A stretch of 64,000 nt of DNA from Ectobius pallidus (lineage: Eukaryota; Arthropoda; Insecta; Blattodea; Ectobiidae). Below are positions 44,770 through 55,649 of the stretch, piece after piece; position 1 is the first letter of the stretch; the number at the start of each line of letters is the position of its first letter. The stretch lies in NCBI GenBank assembly GCA_964059195.1, contig CAXKWD010000002.1, positions 163,686,559-163,750,558 of the forward strand, given 5' to 3'. A program made the translations under genes and the position numbers. Under the pieces are notes generated by a model that did not search any database, was not told the DNA's origin, and was given only the letters and a program-made list of their open reading frames with translations.

Positions 44770-45938
44770 TTAGGCGTACAACCATTCATCGTGATCCTCC
44801 TTTAGTTCATCCAACGTCTGAAACAAAACAAAGATACAAATGTAAATAAAGTCTATTAATAGACTACTTAAAAAAAGTATTGAAGAAATGTTACATACAT
44901 CTTGTTAGAAGATTTATACACAGAGCAATCTTGTCCGTCTGCACATATATGGTAGCACATCGCTCTACTAACATCCTACGGATCTATACATAACATATAA
45001 TGTTGAACACCATCACATGTTTCAGAATGAAACTCGCGAGAGTGTGAGTCCTTCTCCAATCGTCCACATGGCCAAATACGAGTATAATCAGATGTTAGAG
45101 AACTATAATAAGAAACCTGTTCTTTGAATGATTTCTTCTCGTGATATTTATAGAAGAACACCTCTTTCGATATATTAGACATGTTGCTACTTATGCGGTT
45201 GAACTCTGTATTCTGTAACAAAAGAAAAATAAAATATTAAGATCTATGAGAAAAAATTAAGATTTGTCTTGTACAATCACTGAAATATAAGAAATAATAA
45301 TAATTTCACTACATACCTGTGTAGATGTAGGTTCAGAATCGACTTCTTCACCATCTAGCGCCTTTGATATTATATTGTCGGGGACTCCGTCCCAATATTG
45401 TTCCATATGATCTGCGGAATGAGAATAATATTGCATCACCTTATAGATATTATTTCATGTACCATGTCTGCGAGTGGTTATGGTTTAGAAGATAAACGGT
45501 GTATGTATAAGGATAATATTTATATTAATATTAATAACATTATCTAGTGTGGTTAGGTCTATATTTTCACGTTTATAATATTTAGTAGAAATATTTCAGA
45601 TAACGGAGGAAGTGAATATTATTATTATAATACACTCTGGGTGGTAGTGTTTGAATTATCAAAATAATTCTACCTATCAATCTATATTCTCGAAATAAGT
45701 TATATTGTAATCGAATAGAACATAGGCTATGTATATTTAATGGAGAAAATTAATATTTGTGAGGAATAATTCACATGTGATTTATAAAATCTCTAAGACG
45801 TTGTTAACAACTAAAATGAATTTTGAATAATAGCTGTGCTATATTAAACTAGACTAGTGTACTACACATATTGAGGAGTAAAAAACATATAGGCTAGCAC
45901 TATAAACATTGTAGGAAATATTTTATATACTTACCCAT
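44770..45938 (-). CDS. Four-exon gene of the palindrome, right-arm copy
   Basis: Exons in transcription order: 45938-45935, 45411-45317, 45212 to about 44903, 44817-44770. The same splice signals as the left arm are present, and the first intron lacks the LINE. The in-frame TAG after CIDP is kept. At the third donor one G is missing compared with the left arm (AAGATGTATGT), so splicing at GTATGT would shift the last exon's frame. The portion before the TAG (111 aa) differs from the left by only two or three residues. Function unknown. Confidence 0.6.
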
Positions 45939-45959
45939 GACGCTATTGAATATTCTTAC

Positions 45960-47760
45960 CGCTGAAATATAATTTTTCACACTCAATCTTCGCTGGCAGC
46001 TCTTCACCTGAAGGGGGTGTGATGTTCAGATGAATTTATTGCAACTTTCATCCTCGTATTTAAAATCTGGCGGCCAAACATTACACGAGGAGCAGGTCTG
46101 TAGTGATGACGTTATGAAATATCCTCGCGACGGTAGGAATAAAATCCTCCAATGAGAAATAATGATGATGTAATGAATTCTAGTCTCAGAACGGGAAATT
46201 ATTTATTTTCCACCAATGAAATGATATAAGTTTAAAAAACTGATGATTATGCAATGAATTGTAGCCTCGCAAAAGGACAAATACACGGTAAAGTTTAAAA
46301 ATGATGACGTCAGCAGTAATTAGATATCCATTTCCGAAGTGATTTCCTCAAAGCGTAAAGCATATAACATTATATGCTTGTGAAAATGCATGATCGTGAT
46401 TTCTCACAAAAAATTGCTGGCGTATGTAAATTATATCCTAGCAACGGAGACTTGATGAATAAGCAGATACATGATATTTAATTCTGAAAACGTGTCTTTT
46501 GGACATTATATGCTTGGAAAAATAAATGCTGACAAATGTGTTATGTTATACTCTGTAATAAAACGGAAGCTAAATACATTAATAATAATATAAGGTTCCT
46601 TCAGAGATGAGACATTGGTTTAATATATAATACACAAGCCATATATCGGGGATTCTTCATTACTGAAAAGCCCTCTACCCGGCCAGGAATCGAACCCAGA
46701 CCCATCCGCGATGAAATATTAGAATTTCATCTTTTAATATACAGCAACAGAATAACGATGTTTATTAAAATAATCACATAAGACATAATAAACATGAAGA
46801 GTAATTAAAGGGAACAGGACTGTGATGTTATAATATTACGATGGAGGTTTAAAAGGAAAGAGTTTCACTGAATGAGAATGTTACATCTGAGCGTTGAAGG
46901 CTACTACATCATATGACCGCCGTATAGTAAGAGATAACAAGGAGAAATATTATACATCAAGGCTAGCTCACCTCAGCAAATCTCTCTGCAATGAAACAAC
47001 GTTAGTTCTATATGTTTTAATCACTCTACGATATTATAATACGGTATCGACATTATAAAAACCTGTAATTATCAACATAATATTATTCCCTCATTATACC
47101 GAGGGTTTAAAGCTCATTCGATACGTAAGATCATGTATCTGTCACGTTAGCAAAATTTACGACTTAATATAATACACTGACTGGTAAGAACGAGGCTGAG
47201 TAGACCTCAGGGTTAGGATTATCATCTTATGACAAAATTGTATGATAAAATATAGTTTTAAGACGTTAGCTACCATATTCATAAAAATTTACGAAGGAAT
47301 AAAATATCGATATCTCTACACTTTAGATGGTGTCTGATAATAATAATGATAATAATAAATTAGGAGGCCCAGATTTTTGACATTCGGCACGGATGTAAGC
47401 CTTACGCACCGACCACATTTACTCCAGGCTGAGTCAACCTCAGGGCTATTTTTTAGGAAAATAGACATCTTACGGAAAACTTGTATGGAGGAATATAATT
47501 ATAAAATAATGATGATGTTGGATTTACGCTTCGTACTGTAATGTGAGACGCACTTCTGACCAGGTGTTGCGGCCACTTGTTCTGGTGTACGTGAGAAAAC
47601 GTGGGAACAAAACTGATGACGTAGAGTAATATGATATATATATATATATACTTCCTGCTGCATCTGTAATGCTTCCATGCAAAAAAAAGACATAAAGTTG
47701 AAATCTGTCATATTGACTCATGACGTCATAAACCACTCCACTGTTGAGATAGGTCATAGC
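45960..47760. other. Right-arm non-coding stretch with SINE-like box B
   Basis: Mirror of 25670-27350. The box-B-like GGAATCGAACC (inverse of GGTTCGATTCC) lies at about 46686. Nothing else supported. Confidence 0.4.
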
Positions 47761-47774
47761 AATCCTCCCAATCC

Positions 47775-48679
47775 TCTGATGACGTAAGCAATGTCGCCAT
47801 CTTGAATTATGACGTAAAAATTCCACCTTCCCCTCTTATTCTACTTGTGACGTAAGCAATGTCGCCATTTTGAATTATGACGTAGTCATTCCACCTTCCC
47901 CTCTTATTCCACTTGTGACGTAAGCAATGTCGCCATTTTGAATTATGATGTAGTCATTCCACCTTCCCCTCTTATTCCACTTGTGACATAAAACATTCCA
48001 CCTTCCCCTACCACTCCACTGTTGAGATAGGTCATAGCAATCCACTTGTGACGTAAGCATTGTCGCCATTTGGAATTATGACGTAAAACGTTCCACCTGC
48101 CATCTAGAAGTATACAAATTTCAAATTTCCCACCTTACGCCATTTGTAATTGTAATATCCAATTTCCACCTTTTGCAATTTTCAAATCACCCGCCATCTA
48201 GCAATATACAAATTTCAAATTTCCCACCTTACGCTATTTGCAATTGTAATATCCAATTTCCACCATTCGCAATTTTCAAATCACCCGCCATCTACCAAAA
48301 TACAATTTTTAAATTTCCCACCTTACGCCATTTGAAATAGGAACCGGAAACGTAACCATTTTCATATATACCGCTATTATAAATTTCCAAATTTTGAATT
48401 TCACGCTTGGTCCGCCATTTGCAATAGGAACTGGAACCGACGCCATTTTCATTCACGTGACCATGACAAAGATCATGACGTCATAGCCACGCCCACTTGT
48501 GACGTCATAAGCCACGCCCACTTGTGACGTCAGAAGCCACGCCCACTTGTGACGTCATAGCTGCGCCTCCCTCCCCTCCAGCGCCTCCTGTCACGTGATC
48601 CTTCACGTCATAGCCACGCCCCCGTTTCCCCTCTCATTCCACATTCCACCTCTGACGTCACATATAAAACGATACTACT
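47775..48679. promoter_or_regulatory. Right tip: tandem array and TGACGTCA cluster
   Basis: Mirror of the left tip. The tandem array (about 47775-48000, fewer units than the left) carries TGACGTAAGCAATGTCGCC phrases. The last 210 bp hold five perfect TGACGTCA palindromes, one CACGTGA and CCACGCCC boxes. The end is ATACTACT at 48679. The two tips differ by scattered substitutions and unit number, so they have evolved separately for some time. Confidence 0.6.
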
Positions 48680-48685
48680 TACCAT

Positions 48686-48815
48686 ATTAGACCAGTCGTC
48701 AACTTCAGAAACGCCCCAACATACAAGATTTCTAAAACGCTAGTCAAAATATTGAAACAAAAAGTAACACTAGAGAATAAATACAAGAGATTTCTAAAAC
48801 GCTGGTCAAAATCAA
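48686..48815 (+). pseudogene. PLE protein fragment with 61-bp tandem duplication
   Basis: Reads IRPVVNFRNAPTYKISKTLVKI, the conserved PLE RT entry motif. A segment containing AGATTTCTAAAACGCT and GTCAAAAT is partly duplicated (48727 and 48788). The second GTCAAAAT (to 48815) is the left target duplication of the next insertion. Confidence 0.7.
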
Positions 48816-49449
48816 GGTTCTTAAATACTAAAGGTTAGTCCACTTGCCACCCTGAGCGGTCATTGGCTGAGGGGTGTGACGTGGCTAGGGTGGCAGGCAG
48901 CCTCTCTCTAATAAGAAGTGAATGGAAAACAGATGGTTTTTAAACTTTAATATTTAATTACAGCCAGCGACTATCAAGTGTTCTAACATGCCAACCGAAA
49001 GTATAATAACTATTCTGTTAGGCTGTGTGGTAGAAATTGTAAAAATCGATCGGGTTTAGTTTAAAAATCGTAGTTACTGAAGCTGTTTTTAGAGGCTAAA
49101 ATCAAATCTGCAGGTAATGTCAAGATAATTTGAATGTATTAGTGTTTCATGAGACTATGATAATACAGGACTATTTCTATTGTTCTTATTCGATCCACAT
49201 TGTTAAATTAATTTTAATATTTCACTATTAAAATGCTGTAAGTTATAATTATTTATACACTACTTGCAGGAAAAATGGAAGAATTAATCTAGGAATATAG
49301 TATTAATTAGGTCTGTATTAGTTTTCTGAATTGTCATAAGGTAATGTAGCTAGTAGGGTACACTTTCACCAGACAATGGAAGTATTTTTATACTACGCAC
49401 CAACTCGTTTTTACGCTATTTAATGACAGGGGTGTACGAGTACTATAGT

Positions 49450-49626
49450 TTAGCCTTGTAACCGTCCCCGGTGAGCCGGAATTTTCTCTCTCAGTAGTGG
49501 GAGGATGTAAATCTAGAGACATAGGTATGATTTATTCATGCAGATATAAATGTCACCGACCCTGATCGGGATTGAACCTGCGACCATGGGAACAGAAGGC
49601 TAGTACCATACAGACTGCGCCACTCA
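49450..49626 (-). mobile_element. tRNA-derived SINE
   Basis: On the minus strand GAGTGGCGCAGTCTGTATGG (box A) is followed about 45 bp later by GCAGGTTCAATCCCGATC (box B), the internal RNA polymerase III promoter of a tRNA-derived SINE. The body continues to about 49450. The tail and target duplication are unclear. Confidence 0.65.
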
Positions 49627-50229
49627 GAACTACTACGTAGGCTAAACTAAATTTTAGCAATGATTAAAATTATTATATTAGTATTTATCATAGGTAATCC
49701 CACGAGAGATTACGAGTTTATCGATAGATTCACGACTGCGCAGCAGGGTTGGATTTATTAAGACTATTCCATTAATAAAATATAACGGATTTTATAAATA
49801 ATATATTATAATATAAATATTTATTTCTGGTTTGTTTAAAATAAAATCGTTAATAGTGTCAACTGTCACATCACGGCAATACTAAATTAATGAACAAACT
49901 TCATTATGGAATACTAAGCAATGCCACCAACGAAGTAGTGAGAATAGAGTTAACCTCAAAATTAAGATAATGTAAAATCGGAACAAAATAAAAATACTTT
50001 TTTTTTTCAAGAACGTAGGCCTAATCTATCTGTAAATTGCCACTTTACTTGAATGTGCATTTGTTAAAGACATAAGTTTCTTCTCCGTTGGATTTTCTCA
50101 TATTGATAGCCTAATCTGCTGCGTTTAAGCTGCCCTAGTCAATTCAATTCAATTGTACTTAGGTTCTTCACAAAACTTTTAGAGCTGAATCCATATTCAT
50201 TTTATATTTCTTTCAGTTTTATGTGAGTT

Positions 50230-50855
50230 TCCTTTTTGATGATATCAATTTCGTCAACAGACGCATTACCAAACTTTCAGTTGTTTGTTCACTTCAAGAT
50301 GGGCCAAAAACTTGAAATATGACTTCATTCTTTAGCCTGTGACCGACGGGAAAACTCCGAAAATTTCAAATTTTTAGTTTTTAACCCGCAATAAAACTTT
50401 GAAAGTTTTCAATCACTCAATCGTATGGTTTACCCACTTCAAGATGAAATAGAAACGTGAAATTTGCAAACTCATTTTTAGCCCTTAGCCTACGAAAAAT
50501 TCCAAACAGTTCAAATTTTTCATTTTTTATCCCTGGAATAATTTAGGGTTTCCAATCACTCACTGCCATAAATGTTTACCCACCTCCAGATGAGATAAAA
50601 GCTTGAAATTTGGCACACTTACAGCTTTTAGCCTGTAACCGAAGGGAAAATTGCTAAAAGTCTTTTTGTTAATTTTTTTACCCCCTTAAAAACCCCACAG
50701 TAGGTCCACATTTTTTAGGTCTATTGTGGCTAAACTTAATTCCATGGCAGTCTAAATAGACGAACTCTACTCCGATACAGTGTCAGTTCATGAAACAACT
50801 TTCGCGAGAATTTTCCCGGAGATTTTGGGACAGAGCCCAGAACAAGCAAAGCTAG
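50230..50855 (+). mobile_element. Helitron-like 3' fragment with about 150-bp internal repeats
   Basis: Three diverged tandem units share CACTTCAAGATG (or CCTCCAGATGAGAT), AGCCTGTGACCG and TTTTTACCC. They are followed by a segment ending in CAAGCAAAGCTAG and then T, with GC-rich pairing (GGGA...CCC) before it, as in Helitron 3' ends. No 5' end is seen. Confidence 0.45.
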
Positions 50856-51904
50856 TTTCTATATAAGTTGTGACTGGAGGTCAGTATGATATAGGTATTT
50901 ATATTTTCTGCAGTCTTGAACCAATATATTGAACAATGATTAAAAACATAAAATTATTACAATACATTTATATTATATGACTACTATCAATTAAAATGAA
51001 TATTAACGTAATACTGACTACATATACCACAAATATTGTTGTAGAACTACTTCTGCACAATCTAATGTACAATAAATCCTAATTTGAACTAATAATACGT
51101 GATTCTCGCGTCTTAGCTATAAACAGGAAAATTATCTATAGGAGTGTCTATAAGAAAATAATAGAGCAGTGTGACACAGGCTTTCATTACCCGAGGTAAA
51201 GTTGTACTTGCCTATCTATCTAAACTGTAAATCATTCATGGAAACTTCAAATTACTCATTTGACATACCTTACACAGTCTTAAGCTTGATTCTAGTAAAT
51301 TATTTTCAATGCCATTTCTCTTTTTAATGGCTTTCAAAGGTGAAAAGCACTTTCATACACATATGTATTTTATATTTGCTAGTTATAAATAATTATAACT
51401 CACAGTTTTTTAAAAACCGTGCTTTGAATGGCTAAGAAATGATGTACACACTCTACATTAAAGTCAATTGATATTATTTATTTACAGTATTATGATATTA
51501 ATAAAGGTAAAGCTGTAGTTAGTGAAGGATTAAGAAAAAAATAACATTTCCTCCCTATTTCGAATAACAACGATATTAAAGTATAATACATTAAGTTAGC
51601 TGGACATCATCTGCAGACTCAATCTAAACCTCTAAAAACAGCTTCAAAAGATACAATTTTTAAACCAAACCAGAAAGACTTTTACTATTTCTCCCACATG
51701 GCCTAATAGAACAGTTATTATACTTCAGGTTGACATCTCACAACACGAGATACTTGCTGCCTATAATTAAATATTAATTTTTTTAAATCAGCTGTTTTCC
51801 ATTCACTCTTACGGGTGAGGGTTGATCTGCCAACCTAATGACGTCACAAGCCAAAACCGCGCGGCTGGAGAGTGTTTGAAAACATGGCCAAGTGGCACCC
51901 CCGT

Positions 51905-52328
51905 GAGTCAAAATATTGAAACAAAAAGTAACACTAGAGAATAAATACACAATAAAAAAATAGTATAGGCATTGTCAATAAAATGAAAACATAACACTAC
52001 GTAAAGACGAAACACTTATATCACTAGACATTAAGAACCTCCATACGAACATACCGGTTAATGAGACTTTGCAAATAATAGAGTAAATTACATTCACATA
52101 ATGAAAACTCGCTCATAATTGAACACATATATTAAATTTAACGGCAATAGTACTCCAACAAAATTATTTTATGTTCAACAATAATATTTACATACAGAAA
52201 GAAGGTCTAGCCATGGGCTCTCTTTTATCTGGAGTAATATCAGAAATATTCTTACAACATTTAGAAGAAAAACAGGTTGAAAAAATCATCAAAAGACATA
52301 ATATAAAATTCTATAAGATGAAATCATC
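51905..52328 (+). pseudogene. PLE reverse transcriptase core, frame-broken
   Basis: Readable text includes VKILKQKVTLENKY, ISLDIKNLHTNIPVNETL (RT motif A region) and GLAMGSLLSGVISEIFLQ (motif B region). Stops and frameshifts separate them. The catalytic YxDD region near 52310 reads YKM followed by a frameshift into ILICKD, so the active site is lost. Confidence 0.75.
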
Positions 52329-52877
52329 TTGATTTGCAAAGACACACTAATTAATGAAATAATCTCAGATTTCAATAGCATGAACATAAACGTAAAATTT
52401 ACATACGAAAAAGAAGAACAAAAAGTCATAAACTATCTAGATCTGAGCATTAATAGGAAAAATAATAAAATTAACTTTGTAATTTATAGAAAACCCACTT
52501 ACACAGATACAGTGATACACAATACTTCCAATCACCCATACAACCATAAAATGTCAGCTTTCAATAGCATGATATACAGACTTCTGAACGTTCCCATGTC
52601 AAATAAGGAATATAAAAAAGAACTTAACACTATCCTTCAAATAGCAGCCAATAATGGATACAAAAGAAATACCATAATAAAATTATTGAGGAAACAAAGA
52701 AAAACAATGAATAAAAATAAGACTAAAACCTCAAACTTGACACCTATGGGTAATAACAAGAAGAAAGACAGGAAATACTTAACATTTACATATACAGACA
52801 ATAGAATTCATCACATTACTAAATTATTTAAAAACAATAACTTTAAGATTGCCTATAAAACCAACAACAATTTTTAA
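52329..52877 (+). pseudogene. PLE reverse transcriptase C-terminal part
   Basis: 182 codons beginning just after the damaged catalytic motif (ICKDTLINEI). VKFTYEKEEQKVINYLDL and IYRKPTYTDTVIHNTSNHP are characteristic of the PLE RT C-terminus. It ends with a stop six bases before the nuclease ORF, in the same general region, so a short break separates RT from GIY-YIG. Confidence 0.8.
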
Positions 52878-52883
52878 AACAAA

Positions 52884-53258
52884 TTGTACAAATCAAAAAA
52901 CAATACTACAGATAAATATATTGGCAATGGAATATCCAGTCTAAACTGTACTACGTGTAAAAAAATTTATATTGGTCAAACAGGCAGACAATTTAAGACA
53001 AGATATCATGAACACACCCTTGACTACAGATTAAATAAAAGAAAATCAGCATATGCCAAACACCTTTTAGATGAAAACCATAAACATAACACCATAGAAA
53101 ACACAATGAAAATTATACACAGAGAAAATAAAGGCCATAAATTAAATACTTTGGAGAATCTGGAAATATACAAACATAGGCATAAAATACACACTGAAAA
53201 TACTACTGACCAGAACCCTTTATTTGCTCTAATTAATGGACACACTAAACCTCCATAA
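52884..53258 (+). pseudogene. PLE GIY-YIG endonuclease domain
   Basis: 124 codons. Preceded by a CTTCKK segment, the motif KIYIGQTGRQFKTRYHEH carries the IYIG core and the catalytic-type R and H of GIY-YIG nucleases. AYAKHLLDENH follows, then LNTLENLEIYKH with the conserved E. This domain nicks the target for PLE retrotransposition. It is open but uncoupled from an active RT. Confidence 0.85.
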
Positions 53259-53330
53259 ATACAGTAACTGCAAGCAATCATCAACAGTACCACACAACAT
53301 CTGTGTACAGAAGGTTATAAGCACAAGGTA

Positions 53331-54225
53331 AGGGTCATATTAAAATAATATCGTTCTATAGGGTGCTTAATAATTTCCTTACTCTTAACAAACGTATACG
53401 TAAACTTTATTAATAGGCTGAAGATGGTTTTTAGGTAGATTTCGAAGAAAAATCTACCTATTGCAATGGATACCATGTCATGATTTTCGAAAAATCTATC
53501 TTTACGTTTCATGCTCCCCTAAGTACGAAACCATCGCCCGTTCAAATTTTTTTTTGTGATATTTATATATATATATAAATAAATATCTTTACACGATAGC
53601 GGCCGTAATTTTGAAGATATTTGAACCAAATTTTATTATGTTATTTCTAGGCCCAATAGTTCGGACAAGTTCGTTAATGGGAAAAATTGGCCCAAGGGGG
53701 TGGTCGGGGGAGGGGGTTGAAATTTTAAAACATTTATATCTCGGCCTCTATGAAGTATAGAGGGAAACTTTGTTTGAATAAATTAGAGTACTCCCTATGG
53801 CGTTCACAGTGACACCAACAATTCGGGGGTTTGGGGGGTACGAGTGGGGGTGGGAGGATGGAAATTAGAAATTTTTGAAACTACGTCTTGTGGGGTATCG
53901 TTGAAAAGCTCTTGATGAGTACTCTACAAATCAATAACTAGTTTCTTGATAGCTCTCATATGACGCGAGATTTTAATGTTTGGAAATAATAACACTTAAA
54001 AGAGTTATTATAATATCATAATTTTGTCTTGTTTAGCGGCTTTGCTAATTTTATTCATTGCTGATCTTGCGCATGGCCTCCCAGAATATTATATCCTATT
54101 CTTGTTGTCAAAACAAATGATTGTAGGCTCTTCCTCTTTACCGAATTCAGTTCTTATTACTGCGGGTTTGCCATGCCAAGGCTAAAAAAGAAGAGTGCTG
54201 CGCAACGATAATAAATTAAACCAAA
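53331..54225. other. Unclassified repeat-like sequence
   Basis: It follows the PLE 3' UTR. Phrases such as TAGCGGCCGTAATTTTGAAG and GGTTGAAATTTTAAAACATT recall terminal parts of DNA transposons. No coding text. It lies between two PLE-derived segments that share GGTAGATTTCGAAG, so it may be an insertion in the PLE terminal repeat. Confidence 0.35.
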
Positions 54226-54421
54226 AGCACTTTGAAATCTACCTCAGCCTGTAGGCCTGCCTAAAGGGATTTTTTAAAACCGAAATGCATACCTACTATA
54301 AATAATACTTGGACGTTTTGCCGCCTAACTTCCTACAAGAAAAAAAGAAAAAAGAAAAACGACACAATCTGCAACAAAAGAGGACAACAAGATCTACAGC
54401 AAGTGAAACAACTAATATAGA
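54226..54421. repeat. PLE terminal segment, inverted relative to 16460-16606
   Basis: 54300-54421 is the reverse complement of 16460-16606 (shared CTACTATAAATAATACTTGG). 54226-54273 is also found inverted at the right edge of the window (63957-64000). Confidence 0.75.
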
Positions 54422-54782
54422 CATTGCAATACTAGGTGCTTATACAATTTATTTTTAACTTTTGACCGGTAATATTGATATTACTACTACAACAAGGATA
54501 ACACACTTTTTAAAGTAATACTTGTTCTCATATCATTTTACTATCTTTTTACATGTTTTTTTTTGGGGGGGGGGTCTTGGCTTTAGCTGGCATGCCCCAT
54601 TGCAGTACGCAGTACTACATGCCATACTTTACATACTTCAAGTTAGTTTGTGCTTATTTGCACATTGTCTTACACACTTATTGTTGACTTATTCACTATA
54701 GATACTTTTTAGATTATCACTTCACTTAACACTTATCAATATTACTTAACAATGTCTTCATAATGTTACTTATAGCTTATAT

Positions 54783-54830
54783 TATTTTAGTTCGCCAAAG
54801 TCAATGCTCTGTATAAATGTTTTAAAGATT
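54783..54830 (-). pseudogene. Last codons of the I/LOA-type LINE ORF2
   Basis: The text IFKTFIQSIDFGELK and a stop continue the frame broken at 58320. The last three bases, 54828-54830 (ATT), are the left target duplication of element B. Confidence 0.8.
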
Positions 54831-55485
54831 CTCAAATGATAGCCCAGTCAAATTAGATAAAAATACATGGTTTTGCTGCAAAAAATCATGTAGTTCCAAA
54901 TGTTTCAGGAATGTGTAGTGGGAGGTCCCCTGAAGAACGCCTAATGTTTTCCCGCCAATTTTAGGTGCCGCGGGGGGTGGGGGGGAGGCTCAAAGGTCCC
55001 TTTTTTCAGTTTTTGGCGCAAATCTCGAAAATAGTGCATCGTACAGAAAATGTTATGGTATTCAAAATTAAAGCTTATTAAATTCCCGACAAAACGGTAT
55101 ATTCATATTTATCTTTATATGTTACCGTCTCCGAGAATGAGCCGGCGAAAATGGAAAAACTGCAGAAAAATTTGTAGCGCCTCACGTTTTTCGTCGAACT
55201 CGCCCTTCCAAATCTTTAGTTTTCCATTTTACAAGAAACTTGTAAGAAAAGAAGTTGTAGATAATTACATGCTCTTCAAGAATATACATACATTTGATAA
55301 TTTATCTTCACGTAGTCAAAAGTTAGACCGTTTTTAAATTTCGGGGTCGATTTCGAGATTCCGCTAGTAAACTGCCCATCATTTTATTTCCGTTTTCAAG
55401 TGCTTTAACTCTCTTTATCACTTTATGTATTGTTTATGTAAACATAAATGGTATTTATTACCCATATAACTAATATATATACATA
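54831..55485 (+). repeat. Element B left TIR
   Basis: Inverted match to 57681-58319 over its full length, with few differences. It contains a GCCGCGGGGGGTGGGGGGG run near 54967. A 95-codon frame is open in both TIRs; shared descent alone explains this. Confidence 0.9.
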
Positions 55486-55649
55486 TATATATATATGTAT
55501 AGGCCTATGCATGAGAGCCTTTATACTAGCATGTATAAAATGTGAACTTTTATGTAGGCCTACATTATTTATTGTTTACATAATCGACGTAGTATACATA
55601 GTTAGTGTACGACTGTTTTAATTAAAATACTACTATTTCCAAATGTTGG

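Larger units (their letters stand above)
24745..48679. mobile_element. Giant palindromic virus-like element (23.9 kb), Polinton-like ends
   Basis: Two arms (24745-37836 and 37890-48679) are inverted copies around a 53-bp unique spacer. The element starts AGTAGTATGG and ends ATACTACT, and is flanked by TACCCT (24739-24744) and TACCAT (48680-48685). A 6-bp duplication and 5'-AG termini are features of Polinton/Maverick elements. Each arm encodes, from tip to centre: a four-exon gene, a matrixin-type protease (opposite strand), a Cys/His-rich protein, a tRNA-Leu, a BIR protein and a DVQGF-family protein. No DNA polymerase, integrase, ATPase or capsid gene is visible. The left arm is longer because of a LINE insertion (27489-28866) and an expanded repeat block (about 32540-33740). 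Many single-base differences between arms argue against an assembly artefact. Polinton kinship is inferred. Confidence 0.75.
48816..51904. mobile_element. 3.1-kb DNA element with diverged long inverted ends
   Basis: Flanked by 8-bp GTCAAAAT copies (48808-48815 and 51905-51912), and removal restores the PLE frame. About 250-300 bp near each end are diverged inverted copies; shared phrases are AGTGAATGGAAAACAG, AGTATAATAACT and GAAGCTGTTTTTAGAGG. The outermost bases do not match well. No protein can be read. An 8-bp duplication would suit hAT or another 8-bp family. It contains a tRNA-derived SINE and a Helitron-like tail. Confidence 0.6.
16340..54421 (+). mobile_element. Penelope-like element scattered over 38 kb by nested insertions
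   Basis: One PLE is recognisable in pieces, all on the plus strand: 16340-16822, 24509-24744, 48686-48815 and 51905-53330, with a terminal segment at 54226-54421. The pieces join in the correct order and frame once the three large insertions are removed. The 3' gene part holds the RT thumb and a GIY-YIG nuclease domain, the hallmark of PLEs. The segment at 16460-16606 recurs inverted at 54300-54421, as expected for PLE terminal repeats, which can be inverted. Frameshifts and a damaged RT motif show that it is dead. Confidence 0.8.

Noticed and set aside
24745..48679. Assembly artefact as explanation for the palindrome
   Set aside because: The arms differ by substitutions, a LINE insertion, an expanded repeat block and a 150-bp segment, have a unique centre, and have a matching 6-bp flank. 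Long reads would still be the proper test.
24745..48679. Presence of PolB, retroviral-type integrase, packaging ATPase, cysteine protease or capsid genes of Polintons
   Set aside because: I looked for their usual motifs in the open frames and saw none, so Polinton kinship rests on termini and TSD only.
55050..55337. A 95-codon frame present in both TIRs of element B
   Set aside because: The TIRs are copies of each other, so sharing is automatic; no start context or family features.
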